NCBI GenBank assembly: GCA_035527455.1
Contig: DATLAN010000041.1
Location: 1-5,791, forward strand
DNA: 5,791 nucleotides
Direction of reading: 5' to 3'
Source: DATLAN01 sp035527455
GTDB lineage: Bacteria; Planctomycetota; Planctomycetia; Pirellulales; Thermoguttaceae
Shown here: piece after piece, positions 4,558-5,791 of the stretch
How the letters are laid out: every line of letters begins with the position of its first letter
How positions within the stretch are numbered: the stretch's first letter is position 1
Notes under the pieces: generated by a model
What the model was told of the DNA's origin: nothing
The model's input: the letters and a program-made list of their open reading frames with translations, nothing else
The model's database searches: none
Translations under genes and position numbers: made by a program

Positions 4558-4573
4558 CGGGCAGGACGCTGCT

Positions 4574-4635
4574 CGTAGGACGGACGTCCAGTCCGTCGCG
4601 CAGTCCGTCGCGACGGACCGGAGGTCCGTCCTACG
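4574..4635. repeat. nested palindrome with CGTAG/CTACG ends
   Basis: The 25-bp arms at 4574-4598 and 4611-4635 are inverted copies with two mismatches, separated by 12 bp that carry another GTCCGTCG. Each arm is itself a hairpin, GACGGAC, a 5-base loop and GTCCGTC (4579-4597 and 4612-4630). It starts 16 bp after the aroF stop. The arrangement repeats that at 1377-1444 with a different core sequence. No T run follows, so termination of aroF by it is possible but not shown. Confidence 0.8.
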
Positions 4636-4658
4636 CAGCGCACCTTTTGCTTCCTTCT

Positions 4659-4707
4659 GGTTCCCAAGCTCTGCTTGGGAACCCATTTCCGCGAAGCTCC
4701 GCTTCGC
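4659..4707. repeat. two adjacent hairpins with a common AAGCTCYGCTT core
   Basis: The first hairpin has an 11-bp perfect stem, GGTTCCCAAGC (4659-4669) and GCTTGGGAACC (4673-4683), around TCT. The second has a 7-bp stem, GCGAAGC (4691-4697) and GCTTCGC (4701-4707), around TCC. Both share the apex AAGCTCYGCTT. They resemble REP-type dispersed palindromes; a role in ending or protecting the aroF transcript is possible but there is no T run. Confidence 0.7.
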
Positions 4708-4740
4708 AAGAACCCGAACAAGCGTCCCGCCGCCGGGGAT

Positions 4741-5220
4741 TGTTGCCCGCCTTTTCGACTCGCGCGACATCAATCCCCCTCCGCCCGTCCCATCCCCGTC
4801 GTCCCAACGTCTTGTCCCTTAAGACCTTGCGCCACCCCGCCCCATCCCCCGTCGCCTCATTTCCGCGATTGTTTTCCGCCCCACGCCACCTCCCCTCTTC
4901 CGGACGCCATCCAACCCCAACGCGCAACTCCTTCCCTCCCAACCACTTCCGCCAACACCACTCCGGCGACCCATACCTCACCCCATCCAAATTTCCCTCG
5001 CCGCAACTCCTTTCCCCCCAACACCTTATCGCATTTCTGCCCACTTTTTCCAAATTTCGCCTTCTCCGGAGCAACAATCCCCCAGCCCCACCGAAACACC
5101 CCATCGCAGCGCCCGCACTCGCGTCCTCCCGCCCGATCCACACTGCCCACCCGGTCCCCGATATCTATACACCCATCCACTAAGCTACCGCACCGCGCGT
5201 CCCAAATCAAGATCGCTTTT
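4741..5220. other. long C-rich, G-poor intergenic tract without a supported gene
   Basis: The plus strand is strongly pyrimidine-rich, with very few G: two G in the 40 bases 4981-5020 and three in 4911-4960. ORFs are open on both strands here, but they encode Pro/Ser/Thr/His-rich or Gly/Arg/Trp-rich strings without domains, typical of biased composition and not of genes. One loose direct repeat is listed separately. No ribosome binding site with a sensible ORF, tRNA or terminator is seen. Confidence 0.6.
4923..5022 (+). repeat. diverged direct repeat, period 79 bp
   Basis: CGCAACTCCTTCCCTCCCAA (from 4923) recurs from 5002; over 21 bases, 4923-4943 and 5002-5022 differ at two positions. Each copy is preceded by CCATCCAA (4907-4914 and 4983-4990) at slightly different distances. 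This may be an old tandem duplication within the C-rich tract, or partly chance given the biased composition. Confidence 0.4.
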
Positions 5221-5234
5221 TGTGCCACCCAGCC

Positions 5235-5306
5235 GGGGTGCAGGGGGGCAAACGTCGAGGCACCGGCCGGGGCTGGGGGTTGGGGGCTCGCAACTCGGGA
5301 TTGGGG
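5235..5306 (+). other. cluster of seven G-runs, possible G-quadruplex
   Basis: G-runs of three to six lie at 5235-5238, 5243-5248, 5269-5272, 5275-5279, 5282-5286, 5297-5299 and 5303-5306 on the plus strand. The last five, with loops of 2, 2, 10 and 3 bases, could form a quadruplex, although one loop is longer than the classic limit. The tract follows directly on the C-rich one. Apart from a small hairpin, ACGGC-CAAA-GCCGT (5360-5373), nothing is recognised between 5307 and 5460. Confidence 0.4.
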
Positions 5307-5465
5307 CAGCGTGTAGCACCGCCGCTTGCGCGGAAGAGGTTCTGCCAGACCGTTGGTGCACGGCCAAAGCCGTCGTTGTGGCGCAGCCAGGATCGCTTGG
5401 TCGGTTCCCATGCCCATCGGACGGGTCTTCAGCACCCCTCTTGCTGCTTCGCAACACCGGTGATC

Positions 5466-5495
5466 TTGCGAAACCGTCAAGCGACGTAGTAGAAT
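5466..5495 (+). promoter_or_regulatory. candidate promoter of the secreted hydrolase
   Basis: TTGCGA (5466-5471, four of six to TTGACA), an 18-bp spacer and TAGAAT (5490-5495, five of six to TATAAT) would start transcription about 50 bases before the ATG at 5553. GATCTTG (5462-5468) and its complement CAAGATC (5504-5510) flank the box as a 7-bp inverted repeat and could be an operator. Confidence 0.4.
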
Positions 5496-5552
5496 CGCTC
5501 CCACAAGATCGACGGTGCCACCCGCGTAACTTGGGCTAGACGAAAGACTCCC

Positions 5553-5791
5553 ATGCGAACTCGCCTTTGGTACGGCTTACTCCTGCTTTACCTTGCTGAT
5601 TCCGGTTTGGCCGATAATCCAAGCCGAGATGATTTCACCGCCCGGATGCGACCCTACGATGGCATCTCCGTCCAAGGGATCAATACAAGCACCTTGGAAG
5701 GCAAGGTGATGTGCGGTTACCAGGGTTGGTTCACGGCTCCCGGTGACGGATCACAGCGAGAGTGGGCTCACTACGGCCGCCGCGGTCGTTT
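5553..5791 (+). CDS. secreted GH71/GH99-like protein, N-terminal part
   Basis: The frame starts at ATG 5553 and stays open to the right edge (79 codons plus two bases). It begins with a signal peptide, MRTRLWYGLLLLYLADSGLA, with likely cleavage after Ala20. The mature start (DNPSRDDFTARMRPYDG) leads to LEGKVMCGYQGWFTAPGDGS at about residues 48-67, followed by REWAHYGRRGRF. The 'GKVMCGYQGWF-PGDG-W-H' opening is what I know from proteins annotated as glycoside hydrolase family 71/99-like, sometimes called xylosidase/arabinosidase, which are common in planctomycetes and Bacteroidetes. Such a protein would act on polysaccharide or glycan outside the cytoplasm; substrate and catalytic acids are beyond the window. 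No strong Shine-Dalgarno is seen (GAAAG at best). The upstream gap has a reasonable promoter, so this gene is probably transcribed independently of aroF. Confidence 0.7.
   Translation, partial: MRTRLWYGLLLLYLADSGLADNPSRDDFTARMRPYDGISVQGINTSTLEGKVMCGYQGWFTAPGDGSQREWAHYGRRGR

Noticed and set aside
3529..4773. Long minus-strand ORF opposite aroF
   Set aside because: Shadow of a gene with every catalytic residue present on the plus strand; it also runs through the palindromic repeats.
4536..5539. Several 90-215-residue ORFs on both strands in the C-rich and G-rich region
   Set aside because: Biased composition, no domain, no ribosome binding site, and several overlapping frames equally open.

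Overview
The window looks like a GC-rich planctomycete chromosome, most likely of the Pirellulales type. This is inferred from several things: long intergenic stretches full of nested palindromes and heptamer tandem arrays, a Gly/Pro-rich secreted protein of a style common in that phylum, and the start of a secreted sugar hydrolase of the GH71/GH99-like group. No rRNA, tRNA, CRISPR array or transposase gene is visible.

Layout. Bases 1-1178 lie on the minus strand: a signal-peptide protein (393-1178), then a type II toxin-antitoxin pair, with the antitoxin at 69-335 and the toxin start at 1-69, the rest running off the window. The divergent gap 1179-1530 holds a 130-bp nested inverted-repeat element. 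On the plus strand follow a DegT/DnrJ/EryC1/StrS sugar aminotransferase (1531-2775), a 735-bp gap, a type I-beta DAHP synthase (aroF, 3511-4557), a 995-bp gap, and a truncated secreted hydrolase (from 5553). The 2776-3510 gap has two heptamer arrays in opposite orientation around four 18-bp units, and then the aroF leader. The 4558-5552 gap has palindromic repeats, a long C-rich tract, a short G-rich tract and a possible promoter.

The most notable find is the aroF leader. A 24-codon ORF at 3321-3395 encodes a peptide with six consecutive aromatic residues (Tyr-Phe-Trp-Phe-Tyr-Phe). It is followed 28 nt later by a perfect 10-bp hairpin with seven T, 51 nt before the aroF start. A segment in the peptide ORF just after the aromatic codons (3371-3380) nearly copies the 3' arm of that terminator and can pair with its 5' arm. 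This is the layout of a ribosome-mediated transcription attenuator, here sensing phenylalanine, tyrosine and tryptophan together and controlling the first enzyme of the shikimate pathway. The enzyme also carries an N-terminal ferredoxin-like (ACT-like) domain of the kind that gives tyrosine/phenylalanine feedback in Thermotoga DAHP synthase, so control at both transcript and enzyme level is likely.

The other genes have no evident link to aroF. The aminotransferase probably makes an amino sugar for surface polysaccharide, and the terminator between it and aroF makes a shared unregulated transcript unlikely.
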